NCBI RefSeq assembly: GCF_020215665.1
Contig: NZ_CP084061.1
Coordinates: 4,138,501 to 4,202,500 of the forward strand
Direction of reading: 5' to 3'
Length of the DNA stretch: 64,000 bases
From: Blautia parvula
GTDB taxonomy: Bacteria > Bacillota > Clostridia > Lachnospirales > Lachnospiraceae
Positions 8,262 to 16,419 of this stretch are shown here, in pieces; positions within the stretch are counted from its first letter, which is position 1, and every line of letters starts with the position of its first letter. Position numbers and translations under genes: made by a program. A model generated the notes under the pieces. It saw only the letters and a program-made list of their open reading frames with translations. It was not told where the DNA came from and did no database searches.

Positions 8262-8356
8262 AAATAATACGGCAACTGGCTGTCATAGTCATGCTTGTTA
8301 GACCTTAGACCCTTTAGCTTTGTGTCACTGCCTTTCGACAGCTTTACTATTATCGA
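8262..8356 (-). promoter_or_regulatory. GEMM-I (c-di-GMP-I class) riboswitch with A at the ligand-reading position
   Basis: Read leftward the RNA has the class hallmarks in order: CGATAATAGTAAAG, then stem CTGTC-GAAA-GGCAG with its GAAA tetraloop (8333-8336), GACACAAAGC, the GGGTCTAAGG stem start, and 3' GACAGCCAGTTGCCG. Aligned to Vibrio cholerae Vc2, C13-G14 fall at 8355-8354 and the conserved G21/C46 pair is kept, but position 20 (8348) is A, not G. In known members G20 contacts one base of c-di-GMP and A20 variants (GEMM-Ib) can prefer 3',3'-cGAMP. A promoter lies just upstream and a terminator just downstream. Identity as GEMM-I is near certain; the ligand is open. Confidence 0.9.
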
Positions 8357-8373
8357 ATATTTATCTTAAACTC

Positions 8374-8402
8374 ACCATACTCCATTTCGTGTTAAATGTC
8401 AA
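8374..8402 (-). promoter_or_regulatory. Promoter of the riboswitch/surface operon
   Basis: Leftward TTGACA (8397-8402), 17-base spacer, TATGGT (8374-8379). Transcription would start about ten bases before the riboswitch. Confidence 0.75.
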
Positions 8403-8576
8403 CATGTATTTACAGAGTACCAAAATTATACTATTTATGCCAAGAATGTGCAAATATGACTTTGCACATCCAGTATGACAAAAATATTTCTTCACAATAT
8501 ATTCGCAATGTTATACCCTGCATTATTTTAATATTTTTAAATTCATCCGCATTCCCCGAAACAATCCTGTCCCATC

Positions 8577-9377
8577 TCAATTCCCACTACTCTCATACCT
8601 CCCAAGCCCCCTCTTAAGCACAATCACAGCCACCCCCGTCATCACCGCACATACAGCCGGCATAACCATCACCCCGGCACGCATCCCGCTCTTTCCCAGC
8701 AGATACCCCACCGGATAGTAACTGACAAACGCATACGGAATCAAATACGCGAATATCCCCTGCAGTACAGGCGGATAAATGATCAGCGGATATTTCGCCA
8801 TCTCCCCAATGGAAATGGCAAAGAAATTCAAACTGTTCTTCCCTCCCTCCATCCAAAATGAGGCACAGCTTGCAATCCAGATCATACACACACGAATCAC
8901 ACAACATTCCACAAGAAACACCGCCAGACAGACAATTTTCCACAAACTCCACCTGATATTACAGTGACTTGCCCCCAGAGCAAACACAGCCGCCGCAATC
9001 CCCATCTTATTCAGCCCGTCAAAGTCAATCCTGGCCGTGAGAAGCTGCAGCCCCACGGGAAGCGGCCGCACCAGAAACCGGTCCAGATCGGCCAGATTGA
9101 TCATCTCCGCAATCTTCCAGGTTCCCTGAAAAAAGAAGTTAATACACCCCTCCGAGAACAACAGAAAACTGTACAAAAGCAGTATCTCCCACAGCTTCCA
9201 GCCCCCCACCTCAGGGATATTACTGTAAATGATCCCAAGCACCCCCAGATTACAAACCTGAGAAAACCCGGTAAAAAATACCATCATCAGGAAATCCGTC
9301 CTGTACTCAGCCAGGGACTTCATATTCTGCATCTGAATCTGCCCATACATCCTCAGATAATGCCTCCATCTCCTCAT
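8577..9377 (-). CDS. ABC-2 type exporter permease
   Basis: 266 residues with about six membrane helices and the ABC-2 permease pattern of the COG3694 group, usually paired with a COG4587 permease and a NatA-like ATPase. An early amphipathic region (NMKSLAEYRTDFLMM) precedes the first helix. The ATG at 9377 has GGAGGGTG upstream and lies three bases past the preceding permease. Last gene of a three-gene exporter. The substrate is unknown; related trios are annotated only as uncharacterised transport systems. The gene body is unusually C-rich on the plus strand, unlike the AT-rich flank. Confidence 0.85.
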   Translation of the reverse strand: MRRWRHYLRMYGQIQMQNMKSLAEYRTDFLMMVFFTGFSQVCNLGVLGIIYSNIPEVGGWKLWEILLLYSFLLFSEGCINFFFQGTWKIAEMINLADLDRFLVRPLPVGLQLLTARIDFDGLNKMGIAAAVFALGASHCNIRWSLWKIVCLAVFLVECCVIRVCMIWIASCASFWMEGGKNSLNFFAISIGEMAKYPLIIYPPVLQGIFAYLIPYAFVSYYPVGYLLGKSGMRAGVMVMPAVCAVMTGVAVIVLKRGLGRYESSGN

Positions 9378-9380
9378 CTC

Positions 9381-10169
9381 TCACCCTCCATACAGGGAAA
9401 TGACCCCTGATGCTTTCTTCCAAAAAAGTACCCCGAACACCCACAAAATTCCAATCCAAACAGCCTGTACCGCAATCCCCCGAAGACTCTCCTCCATGGA
9501 AAAAGTCCCTATAAAAATGCTGCATGGCGTAAACACGATTCCCTGAAAAGGCAGCGCCTCCACAACCCTTCTAAGCCCCCCGGGAAACATCACAAGCGGC
9601 AGGATCGCCCCGGAAAAAAAGTTGGTCAGCACCTCCCTGGCCTTAGTCACCCCATAAGAATTATCCGTATAAAAACACAGCAGGGAAAACAAATACTGTA
9701 TCCCAAACTTTATCCCCATTCCCAAAAACAGGGACACCAAAAACAGCAGCACCCTCTCCAAACGGATTCCCGCCGCGCCGTTCACCGACAGATACAGACA
9801 CCCGACAAGTATCAGCGTCACCCCGAATTCCATCCCGGCTGTCCCCAGCATCCTGAAAAAAAGCATTCCCCTGTAAGGCACCGGCTTGAGCAGATCAAGA
9901 ATGATATCCCCCTTTATGATCCTCTTCGCCGTATTCATCTCAAACCCAAAAGAAAAGGAACAGTTACACAAAAAGGCTACAAACACATACTTCCTCATAA
10001 TTTCCCAGGTATACCCATTTACCACCCCCTGATACCTGAAAATACTCCTCCATACATAATAGAGCACTGCAGCCTGGATAAAATTAGCCAGCATCCCCGT
10101 AATAAAATTGCTCCGGTACGCACATCCCTCCAAAAACCCGCACCGCATATAAGCCATGTACTTCTTCAT
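9381..10169 (-). CDS. ABC-2 type exporter permease (partner subunit)
   Basis: 262 residues, about six predicted membrane helices, beginning MKKYMAYMRCGFLEGCAYRS and carrying the conserved KRIIKGDIILDLLKPV segment typical of COG4587 permeases. It overlaps the ATPase gene by four bases (ATGA), so the two are translationally coupled. ATG at 10169 has AGGAG upstream. With the other permease it would form the membrane channel of the exporter. Confidence 0.85.
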   Translation of the reverse strand: MKKYMAYMRCGFLEGCAYRSNFITGMLANFIQAAVLYYVWRSIFRYQGVVNGYTWEIMRKYVFVAFLCNCSFSFGFEMNTAKRIIKGDIILDLLKPVPYRGMLFFRMLGTAGMEFGVTLILVGCLYLSVNGAAGIRLERVLLFLVSLFLGMGIKFGIQYLFSLLCFYTDNSYGVTKAREVLTNFFSGAILPLVMFPGGLRRVVEALPFQGIVFTPCSIFIGTFSMEESLRGIAVQAVWIGILWVFGVLFWKKASGVISLYGG

Positions 10170-10963
10170 CCGCAGCTCCTCCTGTTAAAAAGCCCGATCA
10201 CGATATGCTCCAGCGTGGTCCCTTCAGGATACTGTTCAAAAATCTTATCCATCCTGTCATCAAATAAAATCTCCCCCTGCTCCAGAATGATCAAACGCCC
10301 GCACAGGGATTCCAGGTCATTCAGGTCATGGCTGGTCAGCAGAATCGTCGTATTCTTCTCCTCATTGATTCTTCGCAGAAACGCATAAATCTTCTGCTTC
10401 ACCGCCACATCAAGTCCAATGGTAGGCTCATCCAGAAAGAGGATTGGCGGCTCATGCAGAAGTGCCGCCGCCATATCTGCCCGCACCCGCTGCCCCAGCG
10501 AGAGCTTCCTGGCCGGCTGCCCCAGAAATGCGTCCAAATCCAGAATCTCCCGGAATTCCCGCATATTTTTTTCGTACCTGTCATCCGGTATCTCATAGAT
10601 ATTTTTCAGCAGCTGAAAAGTCTCGATCACCGGAATATCCCACCAAAGCTGTGTCTTCTGTCCAAATACCACACCGATCTTCTTCGCGTTCTCCATCCTG
10701 TCACAAAACGGGTTCTTTCCCATTATGGACACCTCACCCCCGCTGGGCTTCAGAATCCCTGTGAGCATCTTGATCGTGGTGGATTTCCCGGCCCCGTTTG
10801 CGCCCAAAAACGCCACACTCTCCCCCTGCGCAATGGAAAAAGACACCCCCTTCACAGCCTCCTTTTTCCCATACCTGGGTTTGATAAGATGGCGGATACT
10901 CCCCCGGATTCCCTCCTCCTTTTTGACAGTCCTATACTCCTTTTTCAAATCTCTGACTTCCAT
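10166..10963 (-). CDS. ABC exporter ATP-binding protein (NatA-like)
   Basis: About 265 residues. Walker A GANGAGKST at residues 54-62, signature LSLGQRVRADMAAAL, Walker B ILFLDEPTIGLD and the switch His in LLTSHD are all present, with an extended N-terminus (IRGSIRHLIKPRYGKKEAV) typical of COG4586. Start is uncertain: ATG 10963 matches relatives, while TTG 10972 has AAAGGAAG eight bases upstream and a GTG at 10981 is also in frame. It is the first gene of the exporter operon and should power it. Confidence 0.9.
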   Translation of the reverse strand: MEVRDLKKEYRTVKKEEGIRGSIRHLIKPRYGKKEAVKGVSFSIAQGESVAFLGANGAGKSTTIKMLTGILKPSGGEVSIMGKNPFCDRMENAKKIGVVFGQKTQLWWDIPVIETFQLLKNIYEIPDDRYEKNMREFREILDLDAFLGQPARKLSLGQRVRADMAAALLHEPPILFLDEPTIGLDVAVKQKIYAFLRRINEEKNTTILLTSHDLNDLESLCGRLIILEQGEILFDDRMDKIFEQYPEGTTLEHIVIGLFNRRSCG

Positions 10964-11110
10964 CACTTCCAATTTGAGCACTTCCTTTCCCCAGTTTATT
11001 ACCTGTTTGAAGGATAACAGACCCTCCGCAAAATGGACATATGGTTTTCTAAGAAATACCTGTCAAAATCCAACATCTTCGCCACATCCCCTCGAATTTT
11101 ACTGCCTCCC

Positions 11111-11125
11111 GTGATAAAATATCAC
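11111..11125. promoter_or_regulatory. Palindrome GTGAT-AAAAT-ATCAC
   Basis: A perfect 5-5-5 inverted repeat in the divergent gap between the exporter operon and the AraC gene at 11204. A possible operator; no promoter could be placed with confidence around it. Confidence 0.3.
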
Positions 11126-11203
11126 TATTCAAAGTCCTGCGAAACCCAGCACGAAAGCCGGAGCAGACTATCATCCACAATACAAGAGAAAGGAAGTGCT
11201 GTT

Positions 11204-12091
11204 ATGCTCGGAAACAGGGACCTTTTGATCCACCGGACTGCCGTCAGTCTCCTGTCCCTGCAGTTCAACCACTGCGGCATCCAGGAGTGCAGTCCCGGCT
11301 ATCAGTATGGATTTTATATGAAACCCTACCACCTCATCCATTTTGTCCTGAAAGGCAGCGGCACTCTGGAGACTGAGGGAAGAACCTACAACGTCCGCGC
11401 CGGACAGGCTTTCTATATCCCCTCCGGCACTTCCGGGCACTATCAGGCCTCCCGCACAGACCCATGGAAATACACCTGGATCGGTTTTTTCTGCGATTCC
11501 CGCAGCCCCTTTGTGGAAATGCTGTTCGGCAAAGACAGGGTTGCGGATATCTGCCTGCCCCCGGATGAACTGGAGCGCCTGATATTATCTATACTCACTG
11601 TCACAGATCCCCGGCTGCAGAATGTCAGGTCCTATAGCAGAAATGAGTATCCCGGCGAACAGTTTTTCCCTGTCTCCCAGCCGGAGAAATGTCTGGAAGT
11701 GAACAGCCGTATGCTCCACCTGTTCGCACGCCTGATTGAAACACAGGCCTGCCATTGTCCCTCCTCCATCCGGGAAAAAGATTATGCGCAGGATGCCAGG
11801 GCCTTTATTGACTCCTGCTACAGCGAGCCCATCAAAATACAGGATGTAGCGGATGTACTCCATATTCATCCCAATTACCTGTGTTCTGTTTTCAAGGCAG
11901 CCTATGGGCAGACTCCCAGGGAATATTTAAAAGCGCTGAGAATGGAACGTGCCTCCACCCTGCTTCTCAGAACAGAACAGCCCGTGTCGACCATTGCCGC
12001 GTCAGTGGGCTTTTCCAGCCCCTTTCAGTTCTCCGCCATGTTCAAGAAATACTTCGGCCTCTCACCTGCCGCCTATCGAAAAGAGGGATAA
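11204..12091 (+). CDS. AraC family regulator with cupin sensor domain
   Basis: 295 residues from ATG 11204, which has AAAGGAAG seven bases upstream; an in-frame ATG at 11033 lies in non-coding-like sequence. The N-terminal cupin (GFYMKPYHLIHFVLKGSGTL, then AGQAFYIPSGTSGHY and the DPWKYTWIGF block) is followed by a double helix-turn-helix with KIQDVADVLHIHPNYLCSVF and a final FGLSPAAYRKE. The cupin type is the one found with MsmR/RafR-like regulators of alpha-galactosides. It sits convergent to a similar regulator (12142-13053) with which it shares a terminator, and divergent from the exporter. Its target is unknown. Confidence 0.85.
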   Translation: MLGNRDLLIHRTAVSLLSLQFNHCGIQECSPGYQYGFYMKPYHLIHFVLKGSGTLETEGRTYNVRAGQAFYIPSGTSGHYQASRTDPWKYTWIGFFCDSRSPFVEMLFGKDRVADICLPPDELERLILSILTVTDPRLQNVRSYSRNEYPGEQFFPVSQPEKCLEVNSRMLHLFARLIETQACHCPSSIREKDYAQDARAFIDSCYSEPIKIQDVADVLHIHPNYLCSVFKAAYGQTPREYLKALRMERASTLLLRTEQPVSTIAASVGFSSPFQFSAMFKKYFGLSPAAYRKEG

Positions 12092-12093
12092 TA

Positions 12094-12141
12094 GGGAAAA
12101 AGATACCCGCCGGCATCTCTGCCGGCGGATATCTTTTTCCC
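12094..12141. terminator. Bidirectional terminator between two AraC genes
   Basis: GGGAAAAAGATA-C-CCGCCGGCA pairs with TGCCGGCGG-A-TATCTTTTTCCC around a four-base loop. The A- and T-rich base lets it act in both directions between convergent genes. Confidence 0.9.
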
Positions 12142-13053
12142 TTATAAGGGCGCTCCCTCATAATCACCTTTTTTATTTTTGATCACCAGTTCTTCTTCTT
12201 CCTCTCTGTAAGCTCTCGGGCTCATTCCATAATGCTGTTTAAATATTTTGGAAAAAGCCAGCTGATCCACATAGCCCACGGAATTGGCAATGGCATTGAT
12301 CTGCATATCTGTGTTCTTCAGCAGGGACCTTGCTTTTTCCATACGCAGGTTCACCAGATATTCCTGGGGTGAACATCCTATGGCTTTCTTGAAACTGCTT
12401 GTCAGATAACTCCGGTTCACACCAATGTAATCCGCAAGCTCATTGATCTTGATCTTCTGGTTATAATTAAAGGAAATATATTCCATTGCATGTTTCACAT
12501 ACACAGAACCGGGATATGGATGCGGACTGCCCGAACCCGGAATATTCTTCCTGTGCTCGTCAATCAGCGCGGAAAAAAACAGCATCAGAAGCCCGTTTCT
12601 CCTCAGCTCGTCCGTGTAGGAGAGCTGGTGGGCCTCCAGCATTGCATCAATATATTCATTCAGCACCCCCATACACTCAACCTTATGCACAGGCGTCTTC
12701 ACTGAAAATCCCGCACCGTTGGCACATTCCTCAGCCTTAAACCCGGTAAAGCCCACCCACATATAAGACCACGGGTCATCCTGGTCAGCCTCATACCATG
12801 CCTCCGTGCTGGGCGGAATCAGGAACGCGTCTCCTGCGCTCAGGTTATATTTCTTTTTATATATCTCCAGAGTTCCCTTACCTTCCCTCACAATATGCAA
12901 TACATAAGAAGTCCTCTTATTCGGCCCGAAACGGTGCCCCGGGTCGCAGTATTCCCAGCCGCAGTAAATAAGACATAGCTCCACAGCTTCCCTCTGCAAA
13001 TCTTCCAGGCATCTGTATCTGGCCGAACTCGTAAATCCGGTTGTGTGTTTCAA
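12142..13053 (-). CDS. AraC family regulator of the alpha-galactoside operon (MsmR-like)
   Basis: 303 residues from a TTG at 13053, chosen because AAGGAGGG lies six bases upstream; the longer in-frame TTG at 13086 has none. Cupin half: TSYVLHIVREGKGTLEIY, LSAGDAFLIPPSTEAWYEAD, DPWSYMWVGF. DNA-binding half: KINELADYIGVNRSYLTSSF and HYGMSPRAYREEE at the end. It follows the alpha-galactosidase on the same strand behind a terminator, the gene order of raffinose/melibiose systems, so it probably activates the operon at 12.1-18.8 kb. It is clearly paralogous to the AraC protein at 11204. Confidence 0.85.
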   Translation of the reverse strand: MKHTTGFTSSARYRCLEDLQREAVELCLIYCGWEYCDPGHRFGPNKRTSYVLHIVREGKGTLEIYKKKYNLSAGDAFLIPPSTEAWYEADQDDPWSYMWVGFTGFKAEECANGAGFSVKTPVHKVECMGVLNEYIDAMLEAHQLSYTDELRRNGLLMLFFSALIDEHRKNIPGSGSPHPYPGSVYVKHAMEYISFNYNQKIKINELADYIGVNRSYLTSSFKKAIGCSPQEYLVNLRMEKARSLLKNTDMQINAIANSVGYVDQLAFSKIFKQHYGMSPRAYREEEEELVIKNKKGDYEGAPL

Positions 13054-13116
13054 CGCAATCCCTCCTTCTGCATGCATAGATGACAATGGACAAACACCAT
13101 TGCCGCAGTTAAAAAA

Positions 13117-13158
13117 CGGCGGAAATGTCCGGGAACACTACCCTGAACATTCCCGCCG
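13117..13158 (-). terminator. Terminator after alpha-galactosidase
   Basis: Leftward stem CGGCGGGAATGT / ACATTTCCGCCG with an 18-base loop, followed by TTTTTTAAC. It separates the enzyme gene from the AraC regulator gene and would lower or insulate regulator expression. Confidence 0.85.
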
Positions 13159-13165
13159 CATCATT

Positions 13166-15457
13166 CTAGTCAGTTACCTTTTTCAGGGTATAGAGCAGGG
13201 ATGCAAAATCTCCGCCCTTTTTGTTCAAATCTTCCCTGTCAATCGGTATACCCACCTGCATCAGCTCATCGCCGTATGCGCAGTAGGTTTTCACCATATC
13301 TTCATCTGTTCGTAATCCATATATTTTCGCTATATTGTCATCATAAGATGCGGAAGGAGCCAGATCACAGCTCACCTCATACAGTGTATCCGCATCCAGT
13401 CCCTGGAGCTTCAGCCTGAGCCAGGATGCATTTACCTTGTTCATTCTCTGGTAGAACGCGGCAACTGCCTGGGATTTATCCCGGGCCACTACCATCCATG
13501 CCGTGTCATTTCCCTCAAAAGGACTCAGCAGACGGTAGAAATCGCCGTCCACCTGAATCAGCTCCCTGTATTCCTTCATGAACGCAACCTGCTTTTTCAC
13601 GCTCTCCAGTTCTGCCTCTGACAGCAGGTTCAGATCCAGTTCATAGCCGAATGTTCCGAAGTACGCCACATTCGCCCTTGTCTCGATGGGCGTCATACGG
13701 TGCATCTGATGGTTCGGCACTGCTGACACGTGGGAGCCCATGCTGACAACAGGATATACATAAGAAGTACCGTACTGGATCTTGGTCCTCTCACTGGCAT
13801 CCGTATCATCACTGGTCCAGGTCTGCGGCGCAAAATACAGCATGCCCGGATCAAACCTGGCTCCGCCGCTGGCACAGGATTCAAACAGGATGTCAGGGAA
13901 CTCTGTGGTCAGGCGGGTATACAGGTCATACACACCCAAAATGTATTTATGCATCACCTTACCCTGCTGGGAGGCGTCTGCCCCTCTGCTGAAAGGCTCT
14001 GTCATATAACGGTTCATATCCCACTTGATGTAGGAGATGGAGGATTCCCGCAGTATCTTAGAGATCATTTCGTAGATATAATCTACCACTTCTTTTCTGG
14101 AGAAGTCAAGTACATGCTGATGCCTTGCGTGTGACTCAAAGCGGCCCGGCACACCGATCAGCCAGTCCGGATGTGCCCGGTACAGGTCACTGTCCTTGTT
14201 CACCATCTCCAGTTCCACCCAGAGACCAAACTTCAGCCCCAGTTCCTCCACCTTACGTGAAAGACCGGAGATGCCGTCCGGCAGCTTTTCAAGGTTGACG
14301 TACCAGTCGCCAAGACCTCTGTAGTCATCATTCCTGGCCCCGAACCATCCATCGTCAAGGACGAACAGCTCCACACCGGCCTCTTTTGCTTTCTTTGCTA
14401 TGGTTAATATTTTTTCCTCATTAAAATCAAAATATGTGGCTTCCCAGTTGTTGAGCAGGATTGGGCGCGCCTTGTCTCTCCAGGTACCCCTCATGAGACG
14501 TTTCCTGTACAGTCTGTGGTATGCCTGGCTCATCTTATTCAGGCCCTGGTCGCTGTATACCATAACCACCTCAGGTGTCTGGAAGCTCTCGCCCTGACCA
14601 AGCTCCCACGCAAAATCCTCCGGATTGATACCCAGCATAACCCTTGTCATATCAAACGTGGAGACCTCTGCCTGTGCCAAAAAGTTTCCGCTGTACACCA
14701 GACTGAATCCGTAGACCTCACCCTGATTCTCTGTGGTGTGGGGGCGTTTCAGAGCGATGAACGGATTATGTTCCGCGCCGCTGCATGTGCCATTAGACCC
14801 ATGCACAGACTGGATACCCATATCCAGCCTTCTGTTCTTCACATACCGCTCTCTGGACCATGCACCGGACAGCTGTACCAGCTCATAATCCATATCCAGA
14901 AATTCCACACTGGCGCTCATGGCCCGCTCCAGGACAATCTTCTGTGCACCTTTCTGTTCAAAACGGACATTTCGGGTGATCACCGGATAGTCCTCATAGA
15001 TCGTATAGGAAAGCACCATATCTGTATCTGTCACGTCATCGTGAAGTGTGACTTCCAGCGTCTCTGCCTCATCCTCAGACTCCGTATAGGTAGCCGGAAG
15101 AGGCGTGATCGCTTTCTTTCCTCTGTAAATCTCATGAGATACATAGGAAAAGTCCACGATTCTGCTGCCGTTTTCCTGCAGAATCGTGAGAGCAGGGCTT
15201 CTGTAGTCGCCGGTTCCATACACCGGATATTCCTGCCTTGTATACTGCATGGATAAAATACCCGGCTCCGGAATGCAAACGGACATCTGGGAGCGCATGG
15301 CTTCCTCGTGAAGATAGCTGAAGTCCTCCTTATCGCGGACAGCCTTTCCGTAATACAGATTCTCCAACTGTCCATTTTCCATGATCCTCATGAGATAACT
15401 TACTTCTCCATTAAAAATATGAAATTCTTTTGTCTTTTGATGAAATCTAATCGCCAT
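13166..15457 (-). CDS. Alpha-galactosidase, GH36
   Basis: Hydrolyses terminal alpha-1,6-galactose from raffinose, melibiose and stachyose in the cytoplasm. The 763-residue protein is full length for the bacterial GH36 group. Catalytic motifs are visible: FVLDDGWFGARNDD in the barrel, nucleophile Asp480 in YIKWDMNRY, ESCASGGARFDPG, and SDDTD at 549-553 carrying the acid/base Asp. The ATG at 15457 has AAAAGGAG upstream. No signal peptide, consistent with uptake of intact oligosaccharide by the ABC permeases encoded just upstream. An intercistronic hairpin separates it from the permease gene. A second, diverged GH36 enzyme lies at 35371. Confidence 0.95.
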   Translation of the reverse strand: MAIRFHQKTKEFHIFNGEVSYLMRIMENGQLENLYYGKAVRDKEDFSYLHEEAMRSQMSVCIPEPGILSMQYTRQEYPVYGTGDYRSPALTILQENGSRIVDFSYVSHEIYRGKKAITPLPATYTESEDEAETLEVTLHDDVTDTDMVLSYTIYEDYPVITRNVRFEQKGAQKIVLERAMSASVEFLDMDYELVQLSGAWSRERYVKNRRLDMGIQSVHGSNGTCSGAEHNPFIALKRPHTTENQGEVYGFSLVYSGNFLAQAEVSTFDMTRVMLGINPEDFAWELGQGESFQTPEVVMVYSDQGLNKMSQAYHRLYRKRLMRGTWRDKARPILLNNWEATYFDFNEEKILTIAKKAKEAGVELFVLDDGWFGARNDDYRGLGDWYVNLEKLPDGISGLSRKVEELGLKFGLWVELEMVNKDSDLYRAHPDWLIGVPGRFESHARHQHVLDFSRKEVVDYIYEMISKILRESSISYIKWDMNRYMTEPFSRGADASQQGKVMHKYILGVYDLYTRLTTEFPDILFESCASGGARFDPGMLYFAPQTWTSDDTDASERTKIQYGTSYVYPVVSMGSHVSAVPNHQMHRMTPIETRANVAYFGTFGYELDLNLLSEAELESVKKQVAFMKEYRELIQVDGDFYRLLSPFEGNDTAWMVVARDKSQAVAAFYQRMNKVNASWLRLKLQGLDADTLYEVSCDLAPSASYDDNIAKIYGLRTDEDMVKTYCAYGDELMQVGIPIDREDLNKKGGDFASLLYTLKKVTD

Positions 15458-15522
15458 ATTCTTCTCCTTTTATTTCGATCCGCGCTCAGTTATTTCATTG
15501 AGTGCGGCCGGATTTTAAAAAC

Positions 15523-15556
15523 AGGCCGGCGCAATAACACCTTATTACGCCGGCCT
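15523..15556 (-). terminator. Intercistronic terminator between permease and alpha-galactosidase
   Basis: AGGCCGGCG and CGCCGGCCT form the core of a long stem (15523-15556) followed leftward by GTTTTTAAAA. Being inside an operon it probably acts as a partial terminator or mRNA stabiliser. Confidence 0.8.
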
Positions 15557-15564
15557 TGATTTTC

Positions 15565-16404
15565 TTAAAGTTTACCACCGCTGGTTGCAATACCTTCGAT
15601 GAACTGTTTCTGGAAGATCATATAGAGGACGATCATCGGAATACAGGCAATCAGGGAAGCTGCCATCAGTTCCGGGAATTTTGAAGTATACTGTCCCTGC
15701 ATTTTTGCAAGTGCGGAAGACAGAACCAGCATATCCTTGTCTGTGTTGACGATCATCGGCCACATCAGGTCTTTGAACGCGAACACTGCCGTAAAGATTC
15801 CCAGGGCAACCATGCTGGACCGGGTAAGCGGTGCCATGATATAGAGAAATGTCTGTCCGATATTACATCCATCCAGCCTTGCTGCTTCTTCCAGGTCGTT
15901 AGGAAGTCCCATGTAGCCCTGGCGGAGCAGGAAGGTACCGAATGCGGTAACCATACCGGGGAATACCAGTGCGAAAATAGTATTCAGCATTCCCATTTTA
16001 CTTACCATCAGGTACTGGGGAATGATGAAGATCTGAACCGGAACCATCATCTGCAGAAGTACCAGGGAGAAACAGAAGTCTCTTCCTCTAAAATGCAGAC
16101 GTCCGAAAGCATAACCTGCCAAAGTAGCTGTCAGTACCGCGCAGATAACACGGAACAGGATCAGAAGCAGTGTATTCTTATACAGGATCAGGAAGTTCAT
16201 GTTCTCCATAACGGAGGTAAATGCATCTGTTCTCCATACCTTCGGGAAGATGACAAAGGGGTTAACGGATGTTGCCTCTGTCACTGATTTAAACGCTGTG
16301 AGAATCATCCATACAAACGGTATCAGCATTGTTATTGATACCAGGATCAAGATTATATGAATGAGGATGTTTATCATTTTGCTTTTTCTTTCCATACTAT
16401 CCAT
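15565..16404 (-). CDS. msmG: Carbohydrate ABC transporter permease (MsmG type)
   Basis: 279 residues, six predicted membrane helices, MalG/MsmG family. The EAA loop that contacts the ATPase reads EEAARLDGCNIGQTFLYIMAPL from the Glu-Glu onward, and the N-terminus has the usual short cytoplasmic start before helix one. ATG at 16404 has AAAGGGGG seven bases upstream. It follows the partner permease by 15 bases. The transporter gene set has no ATPase gene, so a shared MsmK/UgpC-type ATPase elsewhere must energise it (established for many Firmicutes; inference here). Symbol is by operon context. Confidence 0.85.
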   Translation of the reverse strand: MDSMERKSKMINILIHIILILVSITMLIPFVWMILTAFKSVTEATSVNPFVIFPKVWRTDAFTSVMENMNFLILYKNTLLLILFRVICAVLTATLAGYAFGRLHFRGRDFCFSLVLLQMMVPVQIFIIPQYLMVSKMGMLNTIFALVFPGMVTAFGTFLLRQGYMGLPNDLEEAARLDGCNIGQTFLYIMAPLTRSSMVALGIFTAVFAFKDLMWPMIVNTDKDMLVLSSALAKMQGQYTSKFPELMAASLIACIPMIVLYMIFQKQFIEGIATSGGKL

Positions 16405-16419
16405 ACTGCATCCCCCTTT

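Larger units (their letters stand above)
7915..8576. other. Long regulatory leader of the surface operon
   Basis: No gene. Reading leftward it holds a promoter (8374-8402), a GEMM-I riboswitch (8262-8356), an intrinsic terminator (8195-8218), a run of small hairpins (about 8003-8127) and two palindromes (7947-7993). About 450 bases separate transcription start and first gene. Bases 8403-8576 show nothing beyond AT-rich spacer after the ABC exporter. Confidence 0.75.

Noticed and set aside
8964-9410. Rightward open frame of 148 codons across the exporter permease genes
   Set aside because: It lies antisense to well-supported permease genes, is rich in Pro and His from C-rich codons, and has no ribosome-binding site or family pattern.
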